Positions 53,821 through 64,000 of a stretch of 64,000 bases of DNA are shown here, one piece after another; positions within the stretch are counted from its first letter, which is position 1; every line of letters begins with the position of its first letter. The stretch comes from Mya arenaria (Eukaryota > Mollusca > Bivalvia > Myida > Myidae). Made by a program: the position numbers and the translations under genes. The stretch lies in contig NC_069125.1 of assembly GCF_026914265.1 (NCBI RefSeq), forward strand, positions 8,907,117 to 8,971,116. Reading direction: 5' to 3'. The notes beneath the pieces were generated by a model. That model was not told the origin of the DNA and did no database searches. It saw only the letters and a list, made by a program, of their open reading frames with translations.

Positions 53821-54416
53821 TAATCTGAATAAAAAGGAGGCCACACAATGTATTGAATTATAAAGGCTAGTTCTACTCGCAAATTGTGATGAAAAATTCG
53901 TGATTTCCTTTTTTCACATTACAATGTTGCACAACTGAATAGAGATAACACAAACATATTCTATTTCTCTATTAGCTGACATGCAGTTATCATAAAATCT
54001 ATGAACGCACCTATAAATGTATGTTCATGTTGCTATGCCACAGCAAATGTAACAGAGTGAGCGGGGATGACACTTTTATATCGTGTAAAGCAGAAGCTTT
54101 AATAGAGTGACACATTTAAAGAAAGTTAGAGTTAAAAAGTTAGACTTTGAAAAGGCGTAGTCCCTAAAAGTTTTTGTCAAGTTAAGTTGCAATGTTAAGT
54201 TATAAGACCTGCGAGGCAATTTATTCCAAACTTGATTAATCACATTTCTTTAATCTTATAAAGTTATCGAAAGTTCAAGCTGACTTGTAATAGGTTGTCC
54301 AAAGCTTCGGCATTTTTCTCATATAAATCGTTACTGAATTTAACTTTAACTAGATGGGTAAATCTCCAGAACTCTCCATATTAATTGTTTACCAGTATGA
54401 TGCTTACCCGATACTT

Positions 54417-54748
54417 CAGTCGGAATTTCTCGACCATTATACATCGAATACAACCTCGGATGTATGCCGGTACATCGGTTAAGTAATTCGTTTTTTTTAA
54501 TAATAGTATTAATTCCTTGTAGTGTTTTAACATGTTGTATATCTAAGTTTAAATTGATTGCCGATGGAATGAATCATTGAATAAAAAATATGATTCCCGA
54601 GAGTAAAGTCATAAAGTTTAACTGCTTAATTGGAATTACTTCGCGATCTGCTTGCAACGTAGTTAAATGTAAAGATTTCTGACATTCCAAACCGTTCATA
54701 TACATCCGTTGTTGTTTTCTATGGAAAATGGCCAAGAAGTTCCGAATG
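54417..54748. mobile_element. MULE-like MITE, second copy
   Basis: TIRs CAGTCGGAATTTCTCGACC / complement of CATTCGGAACTTCTTGG; flanked by CCGATACTT at 54408-54416 and 54749-54757. 332 bp; same family as 40598-40932. Confidence 0.8.
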
Positions 54749-54929
54749 CCGATACTTACCTCAACTATCTGGTCATCGGCTCCCTAACAGTGCTACAATG
54801 CTGGGAATCAAACTAAAATAGATAATTAACTCTTGCAAAGAATAAGCGTACGTTATTGCGGCTTTTTCCACTGCATTCCTTCAGAGTGTTAGTTGAATAA
54901 AGTTGTTGGAGCGTAGTGCACCGACAGAA

Positions 54930-55115
54930 TGTAACACTGGTTGAGTTACCCTGGTCCTTTTGCCTGCACCAGTTTATAACACCTTCATACGGGATCCCCG
55001 TTTAACGTCCCTTCCGGAAGACAATAAGAATGCTCGGCATACATCACGCGCGGAATCGAACCTTCGACCCACAGGTAAAACGTAGGCTTGTCAGATTGTT
55101 TTAAAGGGTGATCAC
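54930..55115 (-). mobile_element. SINE fragment
   Basis: Minus strand: B box GGTTCGATTCC, then GGAAGGGACGTTAAACGGGG, a stretch I recognise from invertebrate tRNA-SINE bodies. A box not clear. Confidence 0.45.
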
Positions 55116-55194
55116 CATAAGTACATCAACCCTGTTCAAGACAATTTGAAGTATTAACAATTAAGCTACCTAGCTAATATGAATAACAATTGCG

Positions 55195-55536
55195 ATGGTT
55201 AAGCGTAGGTTGTTTCGTTTTTTATTTCCCCTGCACCGCAAAGTGAAAATCATCAGGACTTCGCAATTATTCGGTGATCCGATGATTTCTCCCTCCAAGT
55301 TTTGCACAGCTACGTGTGGAAAGGCTGAAACGGCTTTTATGAACAAGCAGATGCTTAAAACGGAGATCGGTAATCTGGAATACTTACAAAATGGTATGCC
55401 GAGAATATTTGGCATAGATCTCAAACTAAGTCACATTGCGCCTTACTATATATTACGAGACTTTGACCTGAATAACGAAATAATAATGGAGCTTAAAAAT
55501 GCATCATCAAAGGGACAGCCATCCGAGCCGGGTTAA
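55195..55536 (+). CDS. Hypothetical 113-residue ORF
   Basis: Intact ATG-to-stop frame in a segment richer in G+C than its surroundings: M-V-K-R-R-L-F-R-F-L-F-P..., later F-G-I-D-L-K-L-S-H-I-A-P-Y-Y-I-L-R-D-F-D, ending Q-P-S-E-P-G and stop, with AATAAA immediately after the stop. Basic N-terminus, no signal peptide. Family not recognised; an intronless retrocopy or a real small gene are both possible, and chance cannot be excluded. Confidence 0.35.
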   Translation: MVKRRLFRFLFPLHRKVKIIRTSQLFGDPMISPSKFCTATCGKAETAFMNKQMLKTEIGNLEYLQNGMPRIFGIDLKLSHIAPYYILRDFDLNNEIIMELKNASSKGQPSEPG

Positions 55537-55649
55537 TAAAAGCATTGAGGAATTATATCTCAGACACTTTTTTGAGTACTTCAATTGTATACCACGCCAA
55601 TGTGCTAATCGAAAGTTCTGTGTTGAATTAATGAGAAATATATACTAAC

Positions 55650-55801
55650 TTCGACCACCCACCTATTTGTATCTCGTGCTCGTTGTCGAGACGACCGTTT
55701 ACTTTGGACTCTCAAGTGCCCTTCTTTAGAAAAACTATCACCTGGAATGATTGTACGAGCACGCATTTGGTAGATTTTCGCACGTGCACCGCTCATAACG
55801 T
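55650..55801 (-). CDS. Candidate Arg-rich exon, minus strand
   Basis: Acceptor AACATTTCAG|AC and donor GAA|GTTAGT enclose 50 codons (V-M-S-G-A-R-A-K-I-Y-Q-M-R-A-R-T-I-I-P-G, then S-K-R-S-S-R-Q-R-A-R-D). The paralogous site at 5430-5600 keeps the acceptor AG but its frame is broken. Partner exons not found; protein family unknown. Confidence 0.3.
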
Positions 55802-55861
55802 CTGAAATGTTGTACAGGATATGCATATGCATCAACTGGACACAATAAATGAACTACTGGT

Positions 55862-58440
55862 TACTTGACTAGAAATAACGATACAGAAACTTAATAACTT
55901 TTATCCGGAATATTGACAAATTGATTAAATGTACTGACTACATTATATTGTCATTTGTTCAAGCGATCTCCGGATGGGTAAAAGCATATAAATTGACTTT
56001 ATATATTATTATAAAAAGGGCAATTTACTGAAAATTTTTCCCACCCGGTCCTGACAATCATTTAGAGAATTTGTACTGCCTTTATATAATTTATAACGAC
56101 TTCATAGTTCAATGTTCACTTTTACTAACTTTGTACTCGTCGTGTTCTCTTGATAGTGTTAACTGTTTTTTCGGTGTCGGTCATATTTGTTTTAAATTGT
56201 TAATCTGCAGAACTTCCATATGTGACGTTCTGGATTTATAATAAAAACGGTAAAATGGTGAAGATTAGTAAAATAATAAAAATTACAGAGAATAAACTAT
56301 AATCATAAGGATACGTATCTAAATTTACAGAATTTATATGTTTAATATGCGGAAACGCTATTTTCTTGATCATTGTCTACTTCTTACCTCATATATCGCC
56401 TAATAACATTGTCAATGTCAACGGGCTATAACAAACATAGGCAATTTGAACAATGATTTCTTTGTTATCTCGCTTACTATGATGCATATACTCATTGTAT
56501 AGCATTTGAGTGCTTATTCAAGAAAAGCGGTTAAACTGGCGAGATAAATCCTTAGCTTGAGCTACCTTTCGTAGGAAATATAATTACTAATAATATGAAC
56601 AATCAAATAATAATAAAATGTGTTTTAATGTAACGAAGCATTTTGTAAAATTTAATTGCAACATTTATTCAACTCTCGTCATTATATCTACTATATAATG
56701 GTAGCACAATTCAAGGTGAATACATCGTCATAGCTTGGAACTTGTATTGATGTTTGAAATTCAGGATCTAGGTGTGCAAATCAGCAGCAAAGGGCGCGCC
56801 TTAAACATGCTTGATGACTTAATGGCATGCACTATTTTGCCAACAGAATATATTTGGAAATGTCCAGCATAGAGAGTTGTTTTAGAGGCTGAAGTGTCCT
56901 TGTGGACTTTTGAATGATCCAGTCTCCTGTTGTTTAACATACCACATCCAGCAATTCAGGCGTTTCTCATTTATACGTTTTTTAACACAGTTTATCTCGC
57001 AATGTTATGATAACCATAGCCCTACTTGGTTGAAGACCTTGTTCACTTAGTTGTAGTTAGTTGTGGCAATTTAATACGATCTACAGTCAAGAATTGACAC
57101 ACATTTTGGCGAAATGTTCTCATACAAATAATCTTACAAAATGCCTTCATAAATGGTTTGATGAACGAAATTTTCAATGAAATGGTAGATAGAATACAAG
57201 CCATCCGTAGCATCTGGGCTCCATCTCACCATTTCCTTGACCTTAAGACCATAGTGATGATGTTAGAGTGTTAATGGCTGTTTAAACTCTATTGTGAAAA
57301 GCATATTAAAATACTTTTTAGTGTAATGACTCTACAGCTGAACTCACTAAGCGAGTTATTTCCTACATTTTTTATAAAATCGCGTTTGTTTCACATTGCA
57401 TGAAATACTTATGATTGCAAAATCGTTTAAAAGAATTGTCTTCATTAAATTTACTGTCGATGTACGTTCGATACTGACAAGAATCATTTTTTGTTACGAT
57501 AACTTGTCTCTTGCATCATAAAACCTATTGCACACGTAGGGAGCGTGTATAGTGCTGTTTTGATTGTTTCGTTGTACTCTCAGTAGATGGGTCCTACAAT
57601 GTGTAATGATTTAGTATTTTGCACTTGTCACATCGCATTACATGTATTTCTGAATTCTTAAATTGTCATGGATCTATATGAAAGAGCGTAGTGTTATACT
57701 ATAGTAATTTCGTTAGTTTTATACTTTCGCTCATTTTTGACGATTCGCTTCAATAGCACATGTTACTCTGGTTCCCAGTTTAACTTTGTCATTATAACAT
57801 TTCATAGAGTGAGCCGGACTTCAGTTCCGTATCTCCATTAAGAGAGTATTTAGCCTTGCGGTTCCCGCAAACGTTGAGAGAAGCTCCTTCTCGCCAATTT
57901 AAGTAAATATTATCTGTCCTGCACACAGTGTAAGTACTTTTCCTGGCACTTCACTTTGTCATAGTTTTATCTATATCATGTTTAGAATGTTTCTTGTAAC
58001 ACGAGCATAATAACGTTATCGTCGAATTCCCGAGTGTTCTCGCACTCGCATCACTTCGTACTCATTTGTTTATAAGCACATCGTGTTATTTTAGCAATGT
58101 TTACTGTAGAAATACCACATGCTCGAATATGTTTTCTTCAGCTAAGACTGTCTTACAGAGTATTATGTCATATTTAAAGATTTATAAGGTTTAATATGTA
58201 GAGAAATACAGTATTGACTTAGAAAATTAAGGTTTTATTGTACTCAGTTTATAAGAAATGTAACGTGATTACAGTTTCCATCAGCTTATACACTTTCTAA
58301 ATCTGTTTCATGCATATTAATGTTACGCTTATAGATCTATATCTATTTGTTACACAGGCATGTTATTCTAGAATTCTTATGGTATTTTCATTGTCTCTTT
58401 TCAGTCTTTTACCATCATATGTACATCTTAGAATAAAGAA
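55862..58440. other. No feature seen
   Basis: 2.6 kb of A+T-rich sequence without supported genes or repeats. Confidence 0.4.
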
Positions 58441-58460
58441 TCGATAACAAGCTAGGATGT

Positions 58461-58751
58461 GTGGGTTTATACTTACTGCCTAATATAATCGACAAAGCAC
58501 CGTCTTATAATGGGGCAGCACATAAATGTATCTGCAAATGTACAATTACAATGATCCCATGGTATGATCTGAGTTCTGATAAAACTGAACGTAATACTTT
58601 TTACGCAAAGTTATGTAAAGATCCAATCAAATGTGGTAATTACACTATTTTTTTTCTGTCGGACAAAAAGAAAAAAAAAAACGTTTTCTATCTTCAAACT
58701 ACAAATAGCGTTCTACAGCATAACATTAATATAGCTATAAATGTTTTTTAG
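58461..58751 (+). CDS. Cys-containing open frame, possible exon
   Basis: Open without ATG (GTG at 58461). Reads A-P-S-Y-N-G-A-A-H-K-C-I-C-K-C-T-I and Y-A-K-L-C-K-D-P-I-K-C-G-N-Y, a secreted-peptide-like Cys spacing, before an A-run at about 58668. No clear splice pair; weak. Confidence 0.2.
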   Translation: MGLYLLPNIIDKAPSYNGAAHKCICKCTITMIPWYDLSSDKTERNTFYAKLCKDPIKCGNYTIFFLSDKKKKKNVFYLQTTNSVLQHNINIAINVF

Positions 58752-59060
58752 TGATGCCAAGATCCCGTCAAAAAGATGCATTGCTACTTTTTATCTTGAC
58801 AATGCAACCATTTTTTGTCTCATAATAACATATAAAATAACATGCATTGTCTCTTAAAAAACATTTCCAGACGCCCAAGTTTCGTTGACCTACCTTGCAT
58901 ATTTCGTGTGTATGCAAGAATTAGTCAAAAGGTGGAAATTTTCTATATCCGTTGTCATAGCGACCATATTCTATGTCCGGCAATAACATAAAGAGCGTGC
59001 ATAACTCTATATCCACATACATTTATTCACATTTTGACCCGTGAGTTATGACCTTTCCGA
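58750..59060. repeat. Diverged segmental duplicate, right copy (second part)
   Basis: Counterpart of 8865-9185, same orientation. Confidence 0.6.
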
Positions 59061-59344
59061 GTATTCAATTGTAAATGTATTTTACCTTTATAGGTGTAGT
59101 GTACCATTTGCGTACTGATATTTCAAGAGTTAGCTACCCTATAAACTTATTGCATTCGCTCTCTTCTGACTTTAACATCAATTTAAACCGATAGGACACT
59201 TTAGGACAAATTAATACATTTAATATATTTAACGGGATTTTTCGGCTGCACACTAAATGTTTGTCAGGCAAACGCTATCTCTTTCGAGCCTGCAAATAAT
59301 CACCTGGATCTTGAACACTACACGCCGTCTGCTTAAAGTGAACA

Positions 59345-59504
59345 CCTAGCACCACTCAGAATGCGCCCCTTTCCTCCAACTCCCCACTAAGGGAGGAGAG
59401 GAACGTTCATCAATGACAGGGACCGTGCCGCTATGACCCAGCGGCGGACCCTGCCCGCTTCGCGCTCAGAAAGGGGCGCTCTGTCTCGTCCTCGTGGTGT
59501 TAGG
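59345..59504. mobile_element. 160-bp MITE at the start of tandem copy B
   Basis: Ends CCTAGCACCAC and GTGGTGTTAGG, each followed inward by a match around GCGCCCCTTTC. G+C-rich. Repeated at 62246-62405; a worn part is at 61529-61590. Confidence 0.65.
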
Positions 59505-59814
59505 TCCCGTCAGTTTTACCTGACGTCCTGGCGACACTTAATATAGAAATGATCCCTAAGAGTAAGGTCTTAACTAATCAGTGTTTTGAGTAGTATATAT
59601 TTCAGTGCTCTATATCAATAGCAAGGTTTCAGTATTTAACTTACATTAACTACTATTTTTGAGTGTTAAATTCACACAATAATATTTCGTTTAGTGTCCG
59701 TACTATTTCAATTGAACATTGTTTACTTGTTTACAATTATAATTGTATACATACATGGACAAACTCAAAACTATCTGTTTAGTCACATTTCCCTCAAAAT
59801 TGTGTGCCTTTCAG

Positions 59815-59969
59815 AAATAGACTCAACAATTAGTGACTTGGTAGTAACTCCATCTATTCAGGATAAAGTCAGTACTAGTTACCTCGCTTTTGTTGATAGC
59901 CCAACGTTACTGTTTCGTGTCGGAAATGGATGGCGTGTGGTCCGAACTCGAAAAGAAACTCCGCTTTGA
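59815..59969 (+). CDS. Terminal exon, collagen XV/XVIII-type trimerisation domain (copy B)
   Basis: Acceptor GTGCCTTTCAG|AA, phase 1, then 51 codons to TGA and AATAAA at 59983-59988. The end S-Y-L-A-F-V-D-S-P-T-L-L-F-R-V-G-N-G-W and R-V-V-R-T-R-K-E-T-P-L resembles the L-x-V-R-V-x-N-G-W/F-R-x-V core of the collagen XV/XVIII NC1 trimerisation domain, which zips three chains at the C-terminus of secreted proteins. Upstream exons were not identified. The frame also runs upstream to an ATG at 59694, whose Leu/Ile-rich start could be read as a signal peptide, giving a 91-residue intronless alternative. Confidence 0.45.
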
Positions 59970-61099
59970 GCAGCATCAACCTAATAAAAGAAAGTAGCAT
60001 TTAAAGTTTCAACAGGCTGAGATATTACACAAACGCGGGAAATGAATGCATTGCATGCACGTATTGGCCGTCCTGGTGGGCAAAGAAGTTGGCAATTTAG
60101 AGTGAAAAATCGAATCACGGACATAAAAACCATGAAATGAAAACTTACTTCTAGTGTTTACATGTCCGTGACCATATACAACATATCAGTTGTATATATA
60201 CATTCAAACCCGATCAACAGAATTACTTGCGAGTGACATCACCAACTACATGTCTGCATTTTGTTCAGCTGTCACTGGCGGTTCAATGCGGGGCGTATCC
60301 ATAAACGAACTGGTCATATTTCACATTATTTAAACCCAACGGCTAGCAGACAACAGGTTTTCAACCGAACCGTAGATTCGAATATGGAGGTGTGTCCAAA
60401 CACAGTTTCACATAAAACAAGTAAAGAACGTACAAGTTAAGCAGAAAAGGGGCATTTGAACTGAAAATCTAGCATTCCATTTTTTTTAAAGACAGGAAAT
60501 GCCCAAATTTACTTCCAGTGTATTTTAGACAGAAATTTGACCTCCACCATTTCGACACTATCTCATTCCAACTGTTTACTGCTACTTTTAGCCAACCATT
60601 TATAACAATCTTGTACGAATTAATCATTGAAATTAAAAAAAATGTTCCTGCTAACGGGAACACTTTTGTTGACTTGATAGTCAGAACCACCTTGCTAAAT
60701 AAACACCCGTCCTTGTTTAAAAGATTTAAGCATAATTTAAAAATCTACTGCTTGTTGCCTTGAAATACTTTTAATTCACTTCTCACCACAATTGACATTA
60801 GATATTCGCATGGTTCATTTACACACAACGTAAAACTATCAATTTTGAATTGACAAAAGCATTGTCTCTAAAGCAATAAGTAATTTACTAGAATAGTACA
60901 TAGTGTAAATTAGATAACATGCACATTTGTTTTTTGAGTACGATTTTATATTTTAAATCCGGATTTAATTGTGACTTGATTATGCATTATGGTTAAATGT
61001 TTTATTATACAGTACATACTTGCTATCTACTTTCGAATTTGCAAATGTAAAATAGCTACTAACAGAGCGGTAAGTTACTTTTGTATATTCATATGCGCG

Positions 61100-62013
61100 G
61101 TTAACGTTGTGCAATCCCGGGTGAGCCATAGCATTGTGGATCTATATGCGTACATGCGCACATTCAACCGAGCCAAAAGCGTTTGAACCTCTGCTAACGA
61201 GAAGACTTCGATCGACTTGTTAGTCAGAACCACCATGTTAATTCGACACTCATCTTTTTCGATTTTTGTTTTTTAACATTTAAATATAAACAATTACGTG
61301 TATGTGGTTGTTGTTTTATTATCAGAAAATTAACCTTAAGAACCTGGTTTCAGGAATAAACGTAATTCGAATAAGAAACTAAGCCAGCTGATTGGGTTGT
61401 TATTATTACTGTCTAATAGGATTATAGGATTAAATTCGATAAAAATGTTTTCTCTCTGTTTTTCTTTAAATGACACCAGTTAATTAATCAGGCAGAAATC
61501 GCTCAAGATTTTTGTGTTTGAATATTGGCTCCACTCAGAATGCGCCACTTTCCTTCAACGCTCCACTTAGGGGGGAGAGGAACGATCATCGTGTCTTATT
61601 TGAAAGAAATAAGATTTTCAGATCTAGTATTTCAAATCAAACACTCATTCGACAAAGCAAAGCTAGTTTTATGTCGTAATTCCATTAACAATAATGTGTA
61701 CCTATAAAACGTTGGTTCAAAAACATATAATTTTAAGTGACTTGGTAGTGATAGGTAACTCTATCGGAACAGGATAAGCTTAAATACTAGTTATCTCGCT
61801 TTTGTTAAGCTCAATATGTTACAGCCATTTATAGACGCGAGAAATCATCATATAAGTACTAGATTTTCGTTGTGCAATTCCGGGGTGAGCCGTAGCATTG
61901 TGGATCTTTGTACAACCGAGCCGAAAGCGTTTGAACTTCTGCTAACAAGGTGACTTCGGTCTACTTGTTAGTCAGAGAGCACCTTGCTAATTCGACACTC
62001 ATCCTTTTTGTCG

Positions 62014-62098
<85 letters not shown>

Positions 62099-62245
62099 AT
62101 TAATAGCTTTCAAAGAACGATCTATTTTTGTATTGAATTGTTGTTGCTTCTTGTGGATACCCAATTAAACACGTAAACAAGCACATCATTCTGCTGCAAA
62201 ACAGTACGGTAAGTTTGTCTTACAATGGATTTAGTGTTTTTGAAT
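61100..62245 (+). repeat. Worn remnants of the same tandem unit
   Basis: 61529-61590 matches the MITE; 61738-61830 matches the terminal exon (TGACTTGGTAGT, ACTAGTTA-CTCGCTTTTGTT); 61090-61260 and 61865-62010 match each other (GTGAGCC-TAGCATTGTGGATCT). Coding potential lost. Confidence 0.6.
62015..62095. repeat. (AAT)n microsatellite
   Basis: About 80 bp of AAT repeats with one interruption. Confidence 0.95.
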
Positions 62246-62405
62246 CCTAGCACCACTCAGAATGCGCCCCTTTCCTCCAACTCCCCACTAAGGGAGGAGA
62301 GGAACGTTCATCAATGACAGGGACCGTGCCGCTATGACCCAGCGGCGGACCCTGCCCGCTTCGCGCTCAGAAAGGGGCGCTCTGTCTCGTCCTCGTGGTG
62401 TTAGG
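62246..62405. mobile_element. 160-bp MITE at the start of tandem copy C
   Basis: Same as 59345-59504; the flanking sequence to the left differs from that of copy B. Confidence 0.65.
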
Positions 62406-62715
62406 TCCCGTCAGTTTTACCTGACGTCCTGGCGACACTTACTATAGAAATGATCCCTAAGAGTAAGGTCTTAACTATTCAGTGTTTTGAGTAGTATATA
62501 TTTCAGTGCTCTATATCAATAGCAAGGTTTCAGTATTTAACTTACATTAACTACTATTTTTGAGTGTTAAATTCACACAATAATATTTCGTTTAATGTCC
62601 GTACTATTTCAATTGAACATTGTTTACTTGTTTACAATTATAATTGTATACATACATGGACAAACTCAAAACTATCTCTTTAGTCACATTTCCCTCAAAA
62701 TTGTGTGCCTTTTAG

Positions 62716-62870
62716 CAATAGACTCAACAATTAGTGACTTGGTAGTAACTCCATCTATTCAGGATAAAGTCAGTACTAGTTACCTCGCTTTTGTTGATAG
62801 CCCAACGTTACTATTTCGTGTCGGAAATGGATGGCGTGTGGTCCGAACTCGAAAAGAAACTCCGCTTTGA
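62716..62870 (+). CDS. Terminal exon, collagen XV/XVIII-type trimerisation domain (copy C)
   Basis: Acceptor GTGCCTTTTAG|CA, phase 1, then the same protein as copy B from D-S-T-I-S-D onward, TGA, and AATAAA at 62884-62889. The intact frame and kept acceptor AG despite base changes at the junction suggest a used exon, but no upstream exons are visible. Confidence 0.45.
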
Positions 62871-64000
62871 GCAGCATCAACCTAATAAAAGAAAGTAGCA
62901 TTTAAAGTTTCAACAGGCTGAGATATTACACAAACGCGGGAAATGAATGCATTGCATGCACGTATTGGCCGTCCTGGTGGGCAAAGAAGTTGGCAATTTA
63001 GAGTGAAAAATCGAATCACGGACATAAAAACCATGAAATGAAAACTTACTTCTAGTGTTTACATGTCCGTGACCATATACAACATATCAGTTGTATATAT
63101 ACATTCAAACCCGATCAACAGAATTACTTGCGAATGACATCAACCAAACACATGCCTGCATTTTGTTCAGCTGTCACTGGCGGTTCAATGCGGGGCGTAT
63201 CCATAAACGAACTGGTCATATTTCACATTATTTAAACCCAACGGCTTGCAGACAACAGGTTTTCAACCGAACCGTAGATTCGAATATGGAGGTGTGTCCA
63301 AACACAGTTTCACATAAAACAAGTCAAGAACGTACAAGTTAAGCAGAAAAGGGGCATTTGAACTGAAAATCTAGCATTCCATTTTTTTTTAAAGACAGGA
63401 AATGCCCAAATTTACTTCCAGTGTATTTTAGACAGAAATTTGACCTCCACCATTTCGACACTATCTCATTCCAACTGTTTACTGCTACTTTTAGCCAACC
63501 ATTTATAACAATCTTGTACGAATTAATCATTGAAATTTAAAAAAAATGTTCCTGCTAACGGGAACACTTTTGTTGACTTGATAGGCAGAACCACCTTGCT
63601 AAATAAACACCCGTCCTTGTTTAAAAGATTTAAGCATAATTTAAAAATCTACTGCTTGTTGCCTTGAAATACTTTTAATTCACTTCTCACCACAATTGAC
63701 ATAAGATATTCGCATGGTTCATTTACACACAACGTAAAACTATCAATTTTGAATTGACAAAAGCATTGTCTCTAAAGCAATAAGTAATTTACTAGAATAG
63801 TACATAGTGTAAATTAGATAACATGCACATTTGCTTTTAGAGTACGATTTTATATTTTAAATCCGGATTTAATTGTGACTTGATTATGCATTATGGTTAA
63901 ATGTTTTATTATACAGTACATACTTGCTATCTACTTTCGAATTTGCAAATGTAAAATAGCTACTAACAGAGCGGTAAGTTACTTTTGTATATTCATATAC

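Larger units (their letters stand above)
59345..61100 (+). repeat. Tandem duplication, copy B
   Basis: Nearly identical to 62246-64000 at an offset of 2901 bp, starting exactly at the MITE end and breaking off at about 61100. The sequence between copies (61100-62245) holds worn pieces of the same unit, so there were several rounds. Confidence 0.85.
62246..64000 (+). repeat. Tandem duplication, copy C (runs off the window)
   Basis: See copy B. Differences from B are few and scattered, so the duplication is recent. Confidence 0.85.

Noticed and set aside
61961-62164. 67-codon frame with Leu and Tyr runs
   Set aside because: Translation of the (AAT)n microsatellite.

Overview
The window looks like animal nuclear DNA, most likely from a marine bivalve mollusc (inference). 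It is A+T-rich and has long introns with canonical GT/AG junctions. It is packed with short transposon-derived repeats of types I associate with bivalve genomes: Helentron-like elements with internal tandem repeats, TIR-bearing MITEs, tRNA-derived SINEs and arrays of palindromic ATGGGACCCATATGGG-type units. There are no bacterial-type operons, rRNA genes or CRISPR arrays.

The main content is one large minus-strand gene. By eye it can be followed through 20 exons from a start codon at 51358-51360 to a stop at 12480-12482, and all exon phases agree (total coding length 3564 nt, about 1187 residues). The protein would carry, in order, a low-complexity/helical N-terminus, a death domain, a Pelle/IRAK-like protein kinase with a non-RD catalytic loop, a Cys-rich zinc-finger segment, a caspase-like (peptidase C14) domain with GHHG and EDCCHG active-site motifs, and an unrecognised C-terminal region. 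The domain-bearing exons (35.8-12.5 kb) are well supported. The first five exons and one small kinase exon are tentative. A CpG-rich segment with two NRF1-type palindromes (51.6-51.8 kb) is the likely promoter, and a poly(A) signal lies at 12224-12229. A receptor-type adaptor domain, a kinase and a cysteine protease in one chain suggests an innate-immune or cell-death signalling protein (inference).

The flanks carry a second, plus-strand theme. A short terminal exon resembling the collagen XV/XVIII trimerisation domain occurs three times (2.6, 59.8 and 62.7 kb). Two copies sit in a fresh 2.9-kb tandem duplication whose left edge is a MITE end; the left copy is a relic interrupted by an LTR-like fragment. 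Other blocks at 4.3-5.6 and 8.9-9.2 kb are diverged paralogues of blocks at 52.0-55.9 and 58.8-59.1 kb, so the big gene is bracketed by related, repeatedly duplicated DNA.

The remaining sequence is repeats: a 5'-truncated LINE (7.4-8.5 kb), Helentron-like elements (18.3-28.2, 30.4-31.6 and 47.2-48.9 kb), two MULE-like MITEs with 9-bp target duplications (40.6 and 54.4 kb), a TTAA-flanked MITE (46.3 kb), fold-back elements (10.1 and 19.3 kb), SINEs (17.4, 38.0 and 55.0 kb), and long A+T-rich stretches in which I see nothing.
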